Origin: SOIA01 sp050116035
GTDB taxonomy: Bacteria > Acidobacteriota > Aminicenantia > Aminicenantales > Aminicenantaceae
Assembly: GCA_050116035.1 (NCBI GenBank)
Contig: JASFPJ010000197.1
Coordinates: 1-6,375 of the forward strand
Reading direction: 5' to 3'
Length of the DNA stretch: 6,375 nt
Below are positions 6,347 to 6,375 of this stretch, piece after piece. Position 1 is the first letter of the stretch. Each line of letters begins with the position of its first letter. The notes beneath the pieces are model-generated. The model was not told the origin of the DNA, did no database searches, and was given only the letters and a program-made list of their open reading frames with translations. The position numbers and the translations under genes were made by a program.

Positions 6347-6375
6347 TTTGATCACAGATATAGTGTGTGGTCAAA
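6347..6375. repeat. Hairpin at right window edge, possible terminator
   Basis: TTTGATCACA (6347-6356) pairs with TGTGGTCAAA (6366-6375) through nine Watson-Crick pairs and one T-G wobble around a 9-nt loop. It starts about 65 bp after the right permease stop. It is preceded by a T-run, and the following sequence is missing, so it may be an intrinsic terminator or a longer palindrome cut by the window edge. Confidence 0.35.

Noticed and set aside
1..6375. CRISPR arrays, tRNA or rRNA genes, insertion-sequence ends, integration sites
   Set aside because: I looked for regularly spaced repeats, cloverleaf-like sequence, transposase motifs and terminal inverted repeats, and saw none.

Overview
The window holds two copies of one module arranged head to head around a central control region of about 360 bp. 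Each module is a small PadR-family winged-helix regulator followed within 5-10 bp by a large FtsX/MacB-type ABC-transporter permease. The left module reads on the minus strand (regulator 3052 to 2732, permease 2721 to 109). The right module reads on the plus strand (regulator 3410-3730, permease 3736-6282). Both regulators are 106 residues once the left one is started at its best ATG. Both permeases carry an N-terminal 'prefix' domain of exactly 73 residues, followed by a permease body that begins MF(K/R)NY. No ATPase, membrane-fusion protein or outer-membrane channel gene is present, so these look like orphan permeases.

Organism: bacterial. PadR plus prefix-domain permeases with an SLRYE C-terminus are typical of Bacteroidota, Acidobacteriota and related uncultured lineages such as Aminicenantes. 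The moderate base composition and the protein style make an Acidobacteriota/Aminicenantes-like or Bacteroidota-like genome my best guess. This is an inference from family resemblance, not a measurement.

Region by region: 1-108 is AT-rich intergenic DNA with a 9-bp inverted repeat. Positions 109-3052 hold the left operon. Positions 3053-3409 hold the divergent control region. There the left promoter has a consensus -35 (TTGACA), a 17-bp spacer and TACTAT, and a 16-bp direct repeat sits in the spacer and again upstream. The right side has a cluster of TTACGT boxes forming inverted repeats. Positions 3410-6282 hold the right operon. Positions 6283-6375 hold a hairpin cut by the window edge.

Working model (inference): each PadR protein represses its own operon through the nearby repeats and releases it on a signal, perhaps membrane or drug stress. 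The permeases would then act in the inner membrane with an ATPase encoded elsewhere, or mechanically without one. The most unusual observation is that both permease genes contain a good Shine-Dalgarno sequence and ATG exactly at the prefix/permease boundary (codon 74 in both). This suggests either two translation products or a fossil of a domain fusion.
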